A stretch of DNA of 64,000 nt from Cyclobacteriaceae bacterium (GCA_020832305.1 JAFIEV010000044.1:62001-126000), one strand, 5' to 3'; positions 1 to 8,825 are shown, numbered from the stretch's first letter. Program-made: numbers and translations. Notes: generated by a model from the letters alone, not told the origin.

Positions 1-785
1 TCCTCAAGGGTTTTGAAACTTTGGAAAAATGGGGTCCTACAGGAAATGCCCGAAGGTATCGGAACCCCCAACTCGGTATTTGTGAAATAGTAATCAGAAT
101 GGATGGTTAAAATCAGCAATGGCCGATAATTTGTTATTCAGCGTGAAGAAATTCGCTTTAGTAGTGTAGGGACATGAGAGGTTTTTGGGAAGGTAAATTG
201 TACATGAATTGACCTTGTTACTGAATGCATATCAAGTATTTTGAATACGAGGATTACAGCTGGCGCAAGTCCCTGCCTTGCCGGCTGGCAGGGACTTGCG
301 CCTCATTTATGAAGTGCGGCGTTTACAACGCGGTCTATCACCAACAATGCCCTATATGTGCTTATTGCACATTCGGCCTGACCAGACATTTCTCAATCTC
401 CAATGCTTCATATTTTTAACTTACAGCATAGACAGCGGAAGCAGTGATACCATGGAATAATGCCAAACCAACTTTGCGTCAAATCAGTGAGATGATGCTA
501 TACAAACCGAAGCTGTAAATCCAAAGGTAAAACAAAGTGACAATGCCCCTTTGACAAGAATGACGTTAAAATGACTTAAATATGGCGCAGGCAATAATTA
601 TCTTTAATCATACTTTTGATCTGAATTTTAAAAAGGAAAAATGGAGAAGAAGAAAGAATTATCCCAACATAAAATTTTTAAGAAAGTAAAACCATCTTTC
701 AGGCTTAATTGAGGTTAATAATATTTTTTACACCCATTAGTATTCGACCTAAGCCTTGAAAGTTCATAAGAGTGAAGGATTAGCA
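1..785. other. Gene-free stretch at the left edge
   Basis: I see no convincing gene here. Short open frames exist, for example 225-419, but they run through a perfect hairpin and have no recognisable family features. A frame open from the window edge to a stop at 108-110 on the plus strand could be the tail of a gene outside the window; it is too short to judge. The one clear structure is the inverted repeat at 262-302, followed by a smaller GCGTT/AACGC hairpin at 319-331. Confidence 0.5.
262..302. repeat. Perfect 16-bp inverted repeat (hairpin)
   Basis: The arms at 262-277 (GGCGCAAGTCCCTGCC) and 287-302 are exact reverse complements, separated by a 9-base loop that itself contains GCCGGC. 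No T-run follows on either strand, so it does not look like an intrinsic terminator. It is much more GC-rich than its surroundings. It resembles dispersed REP-like palindromes; that is inference, and only one copy is visible in this window. Confidence 0.85.
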
Positions 786-1991
786 TTATACCGACTCAGG
801 CATTCTAAACTTAATAATAAGCGCCGATATAATCGTGAGTACTGCTATAAGCAATATGGCGTATTCAATGCCAAACAGGTCTGCAGTAATACCAGATATC
901 ACAGCACCAAAGGCATAACCCAGGTCACGCCACAGCCTGAAGGTGCCAATGCTTTCTGCCCGCTGACCGGGACTGGTGGCTGCGGCTATGGTCGTCAGAA
1001 AGGTTGGATAAACCAGGGCGGTACCCAAACCCAATACGGCAGAAAGGCCGGCGAGCAGGAAGAAATCTTTACTGAAAGGTAACAATAGTATGGCCAGACC
1101 TTGCAAGAGCATCCCCCAGAACAACATGCCTTTTTTGGAATAATGGTCAGCCATTTTACCGGTAAATAGTTGGCCTATCCCCCAGACCGTTGGATAGATG
1201 GCCGTGATAATGCCAATATTTTCCTGGTTGTAGTTCAGTGAAAGCAAGACCATGGGCAGCAGCCCCCATATCATGCCGTCATTCAGGTTATTGACAAGTC
1301 CTGCCTGCGTTACCGAGCTCAGGGTTTTGTTTTTAAAGGTGGTTTCTGCAAATACGTTTTTGAGTTTTGCCTTATCATCTGTGGCGCTTTCTTTATGGAC
1401 GAAAGCGCGGGTGTCTCTTATCCAAATCACAGAAATGATCAGACCGATTACAGAAATAAATATCCCCAGATAAAAGGGGTACGGACTAATGCCATATCGG
1501 TTGGCAATATAGCCGGTAAGGAAAGCTACCAGGCCTACGGCAAAATACCCGGCAAACTCGTTTAAGCCCATGGCAAGCCCCCGGTTTTTTTCTCCGACAA
1601 GGTCTATTTTCATAACCACAGTACTGCTCCAGGTGAGCCCCTGGCTTAACCCAAGCAGGATATTGGCAAAGATTACCCAGTTCCAGGAGGGCGCGTGCAT
1701 GAGGATAAATGGTATGGGTAGGGCGAGTACCCAGCCAAAAATTAATAAATTTCTGCGTCCAAATTGGTTGGCCAGCCTTCCCGTGTAATAATTGGCCAGG
1801 GCTTTGGTGAGCCCAAATGCAGTAATGAATGAAAGAATTGCAGTTTTGGAAGCCACCCCGAATTCAAGTTCGGCATATTGCGGAAATATGGTTCGCTCCA
1901 TGCCCACCATACCGCCAACAAAAGCATTTACGATCACCAGCATGGTGAATTGCTGCCAGTTTTCCTTGAGTCCGAGTTTTATATTCGCCAT
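786..1991 (-). CDS. MFS transporter
   Basis: This is a 401-residue integral inner-membrane protein with about twelve hydrophobic segments, the usual length for the major facilitator superfamily. The loop after the second helix carries a motif A-like stretch (GRLANQFGRRN, about residues 70-80). The two halves are joined by a charged cytoplasmic loop near residues 195-215. It should export or import a small solute using the proton gradient, but the substrate cannot be read from the sequence. It is a single gene; the next gene upstream on the same strand encodes a Crp-type regulator 347 bp away, so direct co-transcription is not obvious. Confidence 0.85.
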   Translation of the reverse strand: MANIKLGLKENWQQFTMLVIVNAFVGGMVGMERTIFPQYAELEFGVASKTAILSFITAFGLTKALANYYTGRLANQFGRRNLLIFGWVLALPIPFILMHAPSWNWVIFANILLGLSQGLTWSSTVVMKIDLVGEKNRGLAMGLNEFAGYFAVGLVAFLTGYIANRYGISPYPFYLGIFISVIGLIISVIWIRDTRAFVHKESATDDKAKLKNVFAETTFKNKTLSSVTQAGLVNNLNDGMIWGLLPMVLLSLNYNQENIGIITAIYPTVWGIGQLFTGKMADHYSKKGMLFWGMLLQGLAILLLPFSKDFFLLAGLSAVLGLGTALVYPTFLTTIAAATSPGQRAESIGTFRLWRDLGYAFGAVISGITADLFGIEYAILLIAVLTIISALIIKFRMPESV

Positions 1992-2338
1992 TTTATCAAT
2001 ACTTGTTTATTGCAACATTCGATGTGAAGAGGTGGTTCAGGTCAAATTTTTTCAAAACCCTTATACATTTAGGGCAGCGTATGAATTACCCAAAGCGTAA
2101 GGCCATCGTACATTGTGTTTTCATGCTGTACAGATGGCACAAATCGTTGATGATAACCCGCCAACAGAGTAAGGTTCTCGTTGGTATACCCCTTAGCATA
2201 TAAAAAACCAGCATGGTATTGCAAGCTGCTGTTTTTATAGAAAAGTTATTGAATAGAAACATATTGCTTGACTGCATTGTAATTATAGTGCAAAGTACGG
2301 ATGCAGGAATCAGAAAGTATTTTACAAATGTTAAATAA
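1992..2338. other. Intergenic stretch between regulator and transporter
   Basis: This 347-bp gap lies between two minus-strand genes and presumably holds the transporter promoter. I found no clean match to TAnnTTTG on the minus strand. A weak A-rich/T-rich imperfect hairpin lies near 2202-2238, too imperfect to call a terminator. Confidence 0.4.
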
Positions 2339-2908
2339 TTACCGTATTTCTGCCCTTATTCGGCTTAACGAAACCTGAGTAATCCCAAGGTAAGAGGCTA
2401 TGTTTTTCAGCGGGATTTTTTGAACAATGTCTGTGGTATGTAGCAACTCAACATATCTTTCGGTGGCCGACATTAGCTGAAAGCTCTCAATCCTTTTGAT
2501 GGCATTGACAAATTCTTTTTCAATGATCAGCCGAAAAAGGCGTTCGATATCAGGGTGTGTATCGTAGAGTTGAATCAGCAAAGCGGCATCTATGGCAATC
2601 ATGTGGGTTTTCTCAAGTGACTCTATTCCTTTTCGGGTAGGGGCACCGGTAAAGAGACTTTCCGCTCTTACAATCAGGTCATTGGCGAAAGCAAAATGTT
2701 CGGTGATGTCGTTGCCATCTTTGAAATAAAATATCCTTGCGGCACCACTTTTCACAAAATATAGTGTACGACAGGTACTGCCTGGCTTTTGTACAAGCTC
2801 GTTTTTTGAAAATTCTCTTTCCTGAATGATCGCACCCATTGCTTTTTTAGCCTCCGGGCCTGTTGAATAAATGGCATCGAATGTCTTAAAAATATCCATT
2901 GGCTGCAT
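2339..2908 (-). CDS. Crp/Fnr family transcriptional regulator
   Basis: A 189-residue protein with an N-terminal cyclic-nucleotide-binding-type beta-roll (about residues 10-120, including the FVKSGAARIFYFKDG stretch) and a C-terminal helix-turn-helix (about 165-189, with the LKNIASYLGITQVSLSRIR recognition region). It is short for the family, and the protein ends right after the recognition helix, as in many Bacteroidota Crp-like regulators that often do not bind cAMP. A second in-frame ATG lies three codons in. On the minus strand, the TATTTTTG element at 3021-3014 is a candidate -7 box. The target is unknown; the downstream MFS gene is a possibility by proximity only. Confidence 0.85.
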   Translation of the reverse strand: MQPMDIFKTFDAIYSTGPEAKKAMGAIIQEREFSKNELVQKPGSTCRTLYFVKSGAARIFYFKDGNDITEHFAFANDLIVRAESLFTGAPTRKGIESLEKTHMIAIDAALLIQLYDTHPDIERLFRLIIEKEFVNAIKRIESFQLMSATERYVELLHTTDIVQKIPLKNIASYLGITQVSLSRIRAEIR

Positions 2909-3013
2909 CGAGGATTAATATAATACCGTAAATATACCCAGAACAGGGGTTGATAAACTATAAACTTACATTTTTTGCTGCATGGTAAAATTCACTTGAA
3001 TAATTTTTTTAAA

Positions 3014-3021
3014 CAAAAATA
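3014..3021 (-). promoter_or_regulatory. Candidate -7 element for the Crp-like regulator
   Basis: On the minus strand the bases read TATTTTTG, an exact match to the Bacteroidota -7 consensus TAnnTTTG, about 105 bp upstream of the regulator start. I see no clear -33 TTTG at the expected spacing. It lies back-to-back with the higBA operators. Confidence 0.35.
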
Positions 3022-3036
3022 TTCCCAATTTGGGAA
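3022..3036. promoter_or_regulatory. Palindromic operator 1 of higBA
   Basis: TTCCCAATTTGGGAA is a perfect 7+1+7 palindrome just upstream of the higBA -7 element. It matches operator 2 (3053-3067) at 11 of 15 positions, with identical outer bases TTC...GGGAA. HigA-type antitoxins are known to repress their own operons through such palindromes, so these are probably HigA sites (inference). Confidence 0.7.
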
Positions 3037-3044
3037 TTAATTAA

Positions 3045-3052
3045 TAATTTTG
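3045..3052 (+). promoter_or_regulatory. -7 promoter element of higBA
   Basis: TAATTTTG matches TAnnTTTG exactly and sits 17 bp before the HigB start codon, between the two operator palindromes. Transcription would begin inside operator 2 and give a leader of only about a dozen bases. Confidence 0.6.
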
Positions 3053-3067
3053 TTCTCGAATCGGGAA
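3053..3067. promoter_or_regulatory. Palindromic operator 2 of higBA
   Basis: TTCTCGAATCGGGAA is an imperfect palindrome that ends two bases before the HigB ATG. Its centre is 31 bp (about three helical turns) from the centre of operator 1, so two repressor dimers could bind the same DNA face across the promoter. Confidence 0.65.
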
Positions 3068-3069
3068 CT

Positions 3070-3366
3070 ATGAAAAGAATTTTAGCTAAAAGTACGTTGA
3101 GAGAGTTTTGGGAGAACTATCCGGATTCTGAGATGTATTTAAAGACCTGGTACGAAAACGCAATGAATGCAAATTGGAAAACGCCAAATGATGTAAAAAA
3201 CAGCTATGCAAACGCTAGTATTCTAAAAGACAACAGAATTGTTTTTAACGTTAGAGGAAATTCATATCGCCTGGTGGTAAAATTCAATTTTGAACACGAG
3301 CTAGCATTTATTCGATTCATAGGCACTCATTCTGATTACGATAAAATTGATGCGAATACTATCTGA
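3070..3366 (+). CDS. higB: HigB-type mRNA interferase toxin
   Basis: A 98-residue basic protein of the HigB toxin family, which has a RelE-like fold and cleaves mRNA on the ribosome. Recognisable family features are the N-terminal LREFWENYPDSEMYLKTWYE stretch, the central SYANASILKDNRIVFNVRGN segment and the C-terminal FIRFIGTHSDYDKID. Length is normal. The toxin gene comes before the antitoxin gene, the order typical of higBA, and is separated from it by five bases, so the two are translated from one message. Its promoter is bracketed by two matching palindromes. Confidence 0.92.
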   Translation: MKRILAKSTLREFWENYPDSEMYLKTWYENAMNANWKTPNDVKNSYANASILKDNRIVFNVRGNSYRLVVKFNFEHELAFIRFIGTHSDYDKIDANTI

Positions 3367-3371
3367 CAATA

Positions 3372-3746
3372 ATGATTATGGAACTAAAACCGATTAAAAG
3401 CGAAGAAGATTACAGGGCAGCATTGAAAAGATTGGAAGAGATTTTTGACGCTAAACCAGGAACTCCTGAAAGTGATGAGCTTGAACTCCTGAGTTTAATG
3501 GTCGACAATTATGAAAATACACATTATCCAATCGAAGCTCCGGATCCGATAGAAGCGATTAAAATTCGCATGGAAGAAATGAACCTGAAACAAGTCGATT
3601 TGATCCCGGAAATTGGCGGAAAAAGCAGAGTTTCTGAGATCCTGAACCGCAAACGGAGGCTGACCGTTGATATGATCCGAAAATTGGCCATCAGATTGAA
3701 TCTATCAACTGATTTGCTGATCAAGGAGTATACATTAATGCCATAG
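3372..3746 (+). CDS. higA: HigA-type antitoxin with HTH domain
   Basis: A 124-residue protein pairing with the upstream toxin. The N-terminal half (1-60) is acidic and probably wraps the toxin; the C-terminal half (about 57-120) is a Cro/C1-type helix-turn-helix (MNLKQVDLIPEIGG, KSRVSEILNRKR). The longer HigA form with an N-terminal extension is common in Bacteroidota. A second ATG lies two codons after the chosen start, so either could be used. It should neutralise HigB and repress the operon through the two palindromes upstream. No mobile element flanks the module. Confidence 0.92.
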   Translation: MIMELKPIKSEEDYRAALKRLEEIFDAKPGTPESDELELLSLMVDNYENTHYPIEAPDPIEAIKIRMEEMNLKQVDLIPEIGGKSRVSEILNRKRRLTVDMIRKLAIRLNLSTDLLIKEYTLMP

Positions 3747-3784
3747 GCATATTTTACCAACAGCCAATACATGCAACCCGGGCT

Positions 3785-4441
3785 TCAATGGAAACGGCAC
3801 TTCAGGTAATGTACCTTTGCACCCTGGGCGGTAAATTCAAACTCATAGTGTGTTTTTATGCCATGGTGTTCTTCCAGTAATGGGGAAGTATACAGATCAC
3901 GGGTAAATTCGACTTCAGTAACCCAGTTTAGCTTTTGAATTTCTTCCAGCGAATATTCAAACAGGCCGGCATTATCGGTTTTAAAACGAAACCATCCCCC
4001 TGGTTTTAACACAGACCTGTATAGGTTCAGATAACGGGGATAGGTGAGCCTGCGGTGCATATCACTTTTCTTTGGGCGGGGATCTGGGAAGGTAAGCCAG
4101 ATTTCACTGACCTCATCCTTATCAAAAAAGCGGTCGAGATGATCGATCTGGGTTCTTAAAAAGGCGATATGGGTATGTCCGTTTTCTCTGGCCCATTTGG
4201 CGCCTTTCCATATGCGTGCCCCCTTGATATCAATGCCTATGAAATTTTTATCGGGATAGATCGCACCCAGGCCGGTGGTGTATTCTCCTCTGCCACAGGC
4301 AAGCTCCAATACTATATCATTATTATTTTGAAAAAAAGTATTGTGCCACTGCCCTTTAATGGTATCGAAAAGTGTTTTGCCCGGCTGAATGACATTAAAG
4401 GCTTCTTCGTTTTCTTTAAATCGGGTAAGTTTATTCTTCAA
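3785..4441 (-). CDS. trmB: tRNA (guanine-N7-)-methyltransferase
   Basis: A 218-residue enzyme that uses S-adenosylmethionine to make 7-methylguanosine at position 46 of tRNA. The SAM-binding loop ELACGRGEY is at residues 46-54 and the family signature TFPDPRPKKSDMHRR at 117-131. The reading frame begins with TTG two bases after the folC stop; an in-frame TGA lies just upstream and there is no ATG between them, so TTG is the real start and translation is probably coupled to folC. It is the last gene of the SPOR-exbB-exbD-tonB-folC operon. Confidence 0.94.
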   Translation of the reverse strand: MKNKLTRFKENEEAFNVIQPGKTLFDTIKGQWHNTFFQNNNDIVLELACGRGEYTTGLGAIYPDKNFIGIDIKGARIWKGAKWARENGHTHIAFLRTQIDHLDRFFDKDEVSEIWLTFPDPRPKKSDMHRRLTYPRYLNLYRSVLKPGGWFRFKTDNAGLFEYSLEEIQKLNWVTEVEFTRDLYTSPLLEEHHGIKTHYEFEFTAQGAKVHYLKCRFH

Positions 4442-4443
4442 CG

Positions 4444-5736
4444 CTATAAGTTTTCAAGTTCAGCCACAACAAAAGTACTCCCACCCACAAATACCAGGTC
4501 ATTTTTACCAGCATTGGACAAAGCCATTTCCAGTGCCTGATTAACGGAGGGCGCCATTAGGCCTTGCAGACCTACTTTGCCCGCTGCATCTGCCAGATCG
4601 GCAACAGGCAGTGCCCTGGGGAGCTGTGGCGCACAAAAATAATACTTTGCATCATTTGGAAGCAATTTTAATATTTTATCGGCTTCTTTACCCTGCACCA
4701 TGCCCCAGACGAGGTGGAGTTGATCGAATGTTTGCATTTGCAGGGTTTGGAGCATGGCGGCTATGCCGTCGACATTGTGCGCCGTGTCGCAATAGACGGC
4801 CGGGTTTTCACCTAGTTTCTGCCATCTGCCTTTTAATCCGGTATTTTTTTGCACATTGGCAAGCCCTTTTCTCAGGTCGGAGATATCTATGGTGAAATCA
4901 TGTAAAGGTAAAAGATCAAGACTGAGTAGTACACCAGGCAGATTATTGATCTGATAAGAGCCTCTGAGATCCAGCGCCAGGTTTTTATACATTCTTACCC
5001 CTTTGCGATACACATCAAAAACCGTACGGTGTTTCTCATATCTCACTTTTTCGATTTTCATAATCTGATCGGCAAAATACAATGGCGCTTGTTCTCCGGC
5101 AGCTTTTTGCTCAAATACATGTGCGATTTCTTCCTGGTAGTTGCTGATGACGGCAGGGATCTGGTGTTTAATGATTCCTGCTTTTTCAGAGGCTATTTGT
5201 GGCAATGTATCGCCCAGCAGGTCCATATGGTCGTAGCCTATGCTTGTTATAAGAGAAAGCTCGGGTAAGATCACATTGGTAGAGTCGAGTCTGCCGCCCA
5301 ATCCTGTTTCTATAATGGCAATATCCACCTTCATTTGGGAAAAATAATCAAAAGCCATGGCTACGGTTACTTCAAAAAAACTAGGCTGTATGGCATCTAT
5401 GATGTTTCTGTAATTCTTAACAAATTCTGATATATAACTCTGAGGTACTTCTTCACCATTGACCCTTACGCGCTCGGTAAATGATTTGAGATGGGGCGAC
5501 GTATATAAACCGGTGTCATAGCCAGCCTGCTGCAATACGGAAGCCAGCATATGGGCAGAGCTGCCTTTGCCATTGGTACCGGCGATATGTATTGACTTAA
5601 AATTATGCTGTGGGTTTGACAGGTGTTCACAAAGGGCCAGTGTATTGTCCAGGTTTTTTTTAAAGGCTGAAGCGCCTATGCGTTGATACATAGGCAATCT
5701 GCTGTACAGATAATCCAGGGCTTCCTGAAAATTCAT
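4444..5736 (-). CDS. folC: Folylpolyglutamate/dihydrofolate synthase
   Basis: A 430-residue cytoplasmic ligase of the Mur/FolC family that adds glutamate to dihydropteroate and to tetrahydrofolates. The P-loop GTNGKGSS is at residues 53-60, with the Mg-binding and ligase motifs (TSPHL, ETGLGGRLDSTN, TSIGYDHMDLLG, DTAHN) following in the normal order. Length is typical. Its start lies four bases after the TonB-like gene and its stop two bases before trmB, so it is embedded in an operon of envelope genes. This arrangement of folC beside tonB is a matter of shared transcription rather than shared pathway. Confidence 0.95.
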   Translation of the reverse strand: MNFQEALDYLYSRLPMYQRIGASAFKKNLDNTLALCEHLSNPQHNFKSIHIAGTNGKGSSAHMLASVLQQAGYDTGLYTSPHLKSFTERVRVNGEEVPQSYISEFVKNYRNIIDAIQPSFFEVTVAMAFDYFSQMKVDIAIIETGLGGRLDSTNVILPELSLITSIGYDHMDLLGDTLPQIASEKAGIIKHQIPAVISNYQEEIAHVFEQKAAGEQAPLYFADQIMKIEKVRYEKHRTVFDVYRKGVRMYKNLALDLRGSYQINNLPGVLLSLDLLPLHDFTIDISDLRKGLANVQKNTGLKGRWQKLGENPAVYCDTAHNVDGIAAMLQTLQMQTFDQLHLVWGMVQGKEADKILKLLPNDAKYYFCAPQLPRALPVADLADAAGKVGLQGLMAPSVNQALEMALSNAGKNDLVFVGGSTFVVAELENL

Positions 5737-5740
5737 GTGT

Positions 5741-6637
5741 TTAGCGTGACTTAATAATAAAGGTTATTTTACCGGTAGTTCTCGGAGCCGGCCTTCGGTT
5801 GTCGGAAGTTGGGCTGAAGGTAAGTTTTTGAACTGCTTCGCGGTACAGACGCTCTACGCCGGGACTTACGGTAGATTCGAGGGTGCGCACTCCGATTACA
5901 TCACCGCGATCATCAAGTGTAATTTCATAGACAATTCTACCGGCTTCGGTAGATGAATCATTGGGTCTGGGAATCGAGTTCCACATCCAACCGGCTATAT
6001 CGAGGCTTGGGCCATCACCGCCACCTTGCTGACCATAAAGTGCTCTTGCATCAACTGAACCCGTTTTACTTCCCTGATCGCTAGTAGCGCCTTTTGTATC
6101 ACCCTGACTTGGAGTGGCCCCAGGCTGCGGATAAGCATCTCTACCCCGGTTGGGCTGGGTCACGTTTTCTTTTTTCTCTTCAGAAGTGGCTTCTTTGGGA
6201 GGTTGAGGTTTAGGTTCCTGTACTGGTTCAGTTTTTTTAGGTTGGGTCTCCGTTCTTGGCCTGGTTTCCGGTTTGGCGGTCACCTCACTGGGTGCATCCT
6301 GCACTACGGGCGCCTGGGTTTCGGCAGGGCTGGTTTGTTGAGGTGTTGTGGGTTGAACGGGCTCAGGGTTTGGCTGCACGCGTTCGGCAGCAGATTCCCG
6401 TACCTCTTCACGCACAGGGTCAGGTGTAGGTTGCGGACGAACAGGTACGGTGGGCTGATAGTTGCCAAAGCCTGCCTCTTCGAGGCCGAGATTCAGTTCT
6501 ATGCCATATTCAGGGTGTGGTGGGTTGGGTTCCCGCCATGCCATTATAAAAAAAAAGAAAAGCAGAAGTGCAGCATGAATTCCCAGGGAAATTGCCCATC
6601 CTAATCGCTCATCTTTCTTTTGTTTATTTATGTTCAT
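5741..6637 (-). CDS. TonB-like energy transducer
   Basis: A 298-residue protein with one N-terminal transmembrane helix (about residues 13-33, preceded by a Lys/Arg-rich cytoplasmic tip), a long periplasmic linker rich in Pro, Glu and Thr (about 45-195), and a small C-terminal TonB-type domain (about 215-298, GRIVYEITLDDRGDVIGVR...). It should couple the ExbB/ExbD motor to an outer-membrane or wall target. I chose the ATG at 6637, one base after the exbD stop, over an upstream ATG at 6661 inside exbD. The C-terminal domain could also be read as TolA-like; sequence alone does not decide. Confidence 0.85.
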   Translation of the reverse strand: MNINKQKKDERLGWAISLGIHAALLLFFFFIMAWREPNPPHPEYGIELNLGLEEAGFGNYQPTVPVRPQPTPDPVREEVRESAAERVQPNPEPVQPTTPQQTSPAETQAPVVQDAPSEVTAKPETRPRTETQPKKTEPVQEPKPQPPKEATSEEKKENVTQPNRGRDAYPQPGATPSQGDTKGATSDQGSKTGSVDARALYGQQGGGDGPSLDIAGWMWNSIPRPNDSSTEAGRIVYEITLDDRGDVIGVRTLESTVSPGVERLYREAVQKLTFSPTSDNRRPAPRTTGKITFIIKSR

Positions 6638-6638
6638 T

Positions 6639-7031
6639 TTAGTTTCCCGGTTTAGTGGCAATGGAAACTTTAGCTTTTAAGGTAGTGGCAATTCCTGCTA
6701 CATGAACTAGATGCTCAACCGGAACACTTTTATCAACATGTAACACCACCACGCCTTCCTTCCCTTCAAGTTCTCTTGCCAGTTCAACTTCAAGCAGGTC
6801 TTTAGCAACCCTTCTCTCATTTATAAAATACCGCAAATCGGGAGTAATGGTTACACTCACCCTTTGCATAACAATGGTAGAAGTTTTGCTTGAAGGAAGG
6901 TTTACCGGTAAACCCGAGGGTGTTATGAAGTTTGAGGTAAGCATAAAAAATACCAGCAACAGAAAAATAATGTCTGTCATCGACGACATACTGAAGCCCG
7001 GATCGATTTTATGCTTTGATTTGAGATTCAT
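6639..7031 (-). CDS. exbD: ExbD/TolR-type motor protein
   Basis: A 130-residue inner-membrane protein with one transmembrane helix (about 18-37) and a periplasmic domain. The essential aspartate of the ExbD/TolR helix is visible as D20 in SSMTDIIFLLLVFFML. With ExbB it forms a proton-driven motor. The ATG at 7031 was preferred because it follows the exbB stop by one base and gives the usual N-terminus; an ATG nine codons upstream would overlap exbB. Confidence 0.92.
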   Translation of the reverse strand: MNLKSKHKIDPGFSMSSMTDIIFLLLVFFMLTSNFITPSGLPVNLPSSKTSTIVMQRVSVTITPDLRYFINERRVAKDLLEVELARELEGKEGVVVLHVDKSVPVEHLVHVAGIATTLKAKVSIATKPGN

Positions 7032-7032
7032 A

Positions 7033-7713
7033 TTATCTGGGTTCCTGAAGAAGATCAATAAAATCTATGGAGGTATACTCCATCATATGCACAACTTTTT
7101 GTACCCGTGCCACCAGAAAATTGTAGCCCAGGTAAGCAATGATGCCTACAAATAGCCCTGTTGCAGTTGTGATCATGGCCTCGTAAATACCTGCTGACAG
7201 CAATTTAGGACTCACAGAGCCTTCTTCCTGCGCTATGGCAATAAATGCCTGGATCATACCTGTTACAGTACCCAAAAATCCCATCATAGGCGCTACACCG
7301 GCGATGGTCGCCAACACCGGCATGTTTTTTTCCAGCCGGTAAATTTCAATTTTACCAACGTTTTCTATGGCTACTTCTATGTTTTTCAATGGACTTCCTA
7401 TTCGTGACACACCCTTTTCTAACATTCTGGCGATGGGTGTATCATTCTGTCCACAAAGCAGGCGTGCCCCTTTTACATCACCTTCGGCAACCAATGACTT
7501 AACCTTATCCATAAAACCGAATGGAATTTTGGCAGCGCGCTGAATATGCCTGTATCTTTCTACAAAGATCACCACGGCCAGAATAGACAGTACAAAAATG
7601 GGGATCATCATAAATCCCCCTTTTAATAATAATTCTCCGAGCGATACACTGCCCGAATCTGCAGAATACATCAAGGTATCTGCTTCAAATGTTGAAATCT
7701 GCAATAGGTTCAT
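7033..7713 (-). CDS. exbB: ExbB/TolQ-type proton channel
   Basis: A 226-residue inner-membrane protein of the MotA/TolQ/ExbB family. The first helix is at about 33-54 (MMIPIFVLSILAVVIFVER), and two more lie near 130-160 and 175-205 with the conserved GFLGTVTGMIQAF motif. The cytoplasmic loop between helices 1 and 2 is present. It would form the channel that powers ExbD and the TonB-like protein encoded directly downstream. Gaps on both sides are one base, which indicates tight translational linkage with the SPOR gene upstream. Confidence 0.93.
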   Translation of the reverse strand: MNLLQISTFEADTLMYSADSGSVSLGELLLKGGFMMIPIFVLSILAVVIFVERYRHIQRAAKIPFGFMDKVKSLVAEGDVKGARLLCGQNDTPIARMLEKGVSRIGSPLKNIEVAIENVGKIEIYRLEKNMPVLATIAGVAPMMGFLGTVTGMIQAFIAIAQEEGSVSPKLLSAGIYEAMITTATGLFVGIIAYLGYNFLVARVQKVVHMMEYTSIDFIDLLQEPR

Positions 7714-7714
7714 A

Positions 7715-8581
7715 TCAATATTTTACTACCCATACGTCGGGACCATATTTGGCTTTAAGCTCTTCTGCCTTTGCACTTGCTTCATTTTCAGAAGCAAAAT
7801 CAGCAATGGCCAGGCGATGAAACTTCGCGTTTCCCCTGGGAGCTAATATAGCTGATCCAACATTATCCTTAGCAAGTTTCTTGCCATAATCTGTTGCTAA
7901 GTCAACATCGATAAAACTTCCTATAATAATGTAATATTTTCCTGTTGATGCAGGTATTCTTGTGATTTCACCAGCAGGATACATACCTTTAGATGGTGAA
8001 GGTTTTACCGGTTCTGCCGGCTTTACTTCCTGTTGTTGCGCTTGTCTTTGTTCTTCCTGAAACCCTGCATCCGGCGCATCAGCTACTATTTGCTCCTGCT
8101 TCACTACCGCAACTTCTTTTTCTCCACTACCCCTAAGCCAAAAGAATAAAATGGCAGCCACCACCAATACGGCAATAATTACACCAATGATGATACCTAT
8201 CGGGGCCTTACCGTCTTCATCCTTATCCTCCATACCATGCACATACTTTTCATTTTCAGTGCCTTCCTCATCCTCTTCCACCGGCCCTTCATCGTCATTG
8301 CCTTCCTCAGTACTGTATGCACCCCAGGTCTGTTGCTCTTCTTCCGAAGGAGGCTCATAATAGTCACCGGCAACTTCTTCACTTTCATAAGAAGAACCTT
8401 CGTCACTTTCTTCCGGAACGGAAGGTACTTCTTCTTCTGGCCTTTTATATGAATAGTCTTCTTCTCCCTCTGATGCATCTATATCAGGAAGACCGAACGC
8501 ATCGGGATCTTCCTCCTGTTTTCTTCTCGAAGATTCATTGTTGTTGTTTTCATCTTCGTCATAAAATTCTTTACCTTCCAT
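7715..8581 (-). CDS. Membrane-anchored SPOR-domain protein
   Basis: A 288-residue protein with an extremely acidic N-terminal cytoplasmic part (1-125, many Glu/Asp runs), one transmembrane helix (about 126-149), a Gln/Pro-rich linker and a C-terminal SPOR domain (about 213-288, beginning GKYYIIIGSF). SPOR domains bind denuded peptidoglycan at the division septum. I used the ATG at 8581; a longer frame would add 25 hydrophobic residues from the promoter region. It heads the operon with exbB, exbD and tonB, which suggests the motor may act at the septum (inference). Confidence 0.88.
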   Translation of the reverse strand: MEGKEFYDEDENNNNESSRRKQEEDPDAFGLPDIDASEGEEDYSYKRPEEEVPSVPEESDEGSSYESEEVAGDYYEPPSEEEQQTWGAYSTEEGNDDEGPVEEDEEGTENEKYVHGMEDKDEDGKAPIGIIIGVIIAVLVVAAILFFWLRGSGEKEVAVVKQEQIVADAPDAGFQEEQRQAQQQEVKPAEPVKPSPSKGMYPAGEITRIPASTGKYYIIIGSFIDVDLATDYGKKLAKDNVGSAILAPRGNAKFHRLAIADFASENEASAKAEELKAKYGPDVWVVKY

Positions 8582-8825
8582 AGCTGTTGTGTTAATAAAT
8601 TGTTTAAAAATTAAGGTAAAAATTGTAATAATGGTAAAAGTAAAAGAAAAACACATTCACACAAAACAAATGAATAAATGTTTTAGGTGTTTATACTATG
8701 CAGCAATCATTTTTAGCTTTACCATTTAACTGCGAAATTATTAAAATTCATATTAATTTATTGCAAAATAAACACAAAATTTGACAAACTATAAACCAAT
8801 TAATTAATAAAACAGGTTTAATGTC

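Noticed and set aside
225-460. Two short overlapping plus-strand open frames
   Set aside because: They run through the perfect inverted repeat, are rich in Cys/Ser without a pattern and resemble no family.
2202-2238. A possible terminator between the Crp-like and MFS genes
   Set aside because: The stem needs a bulge and mismatches and is too weak to support.
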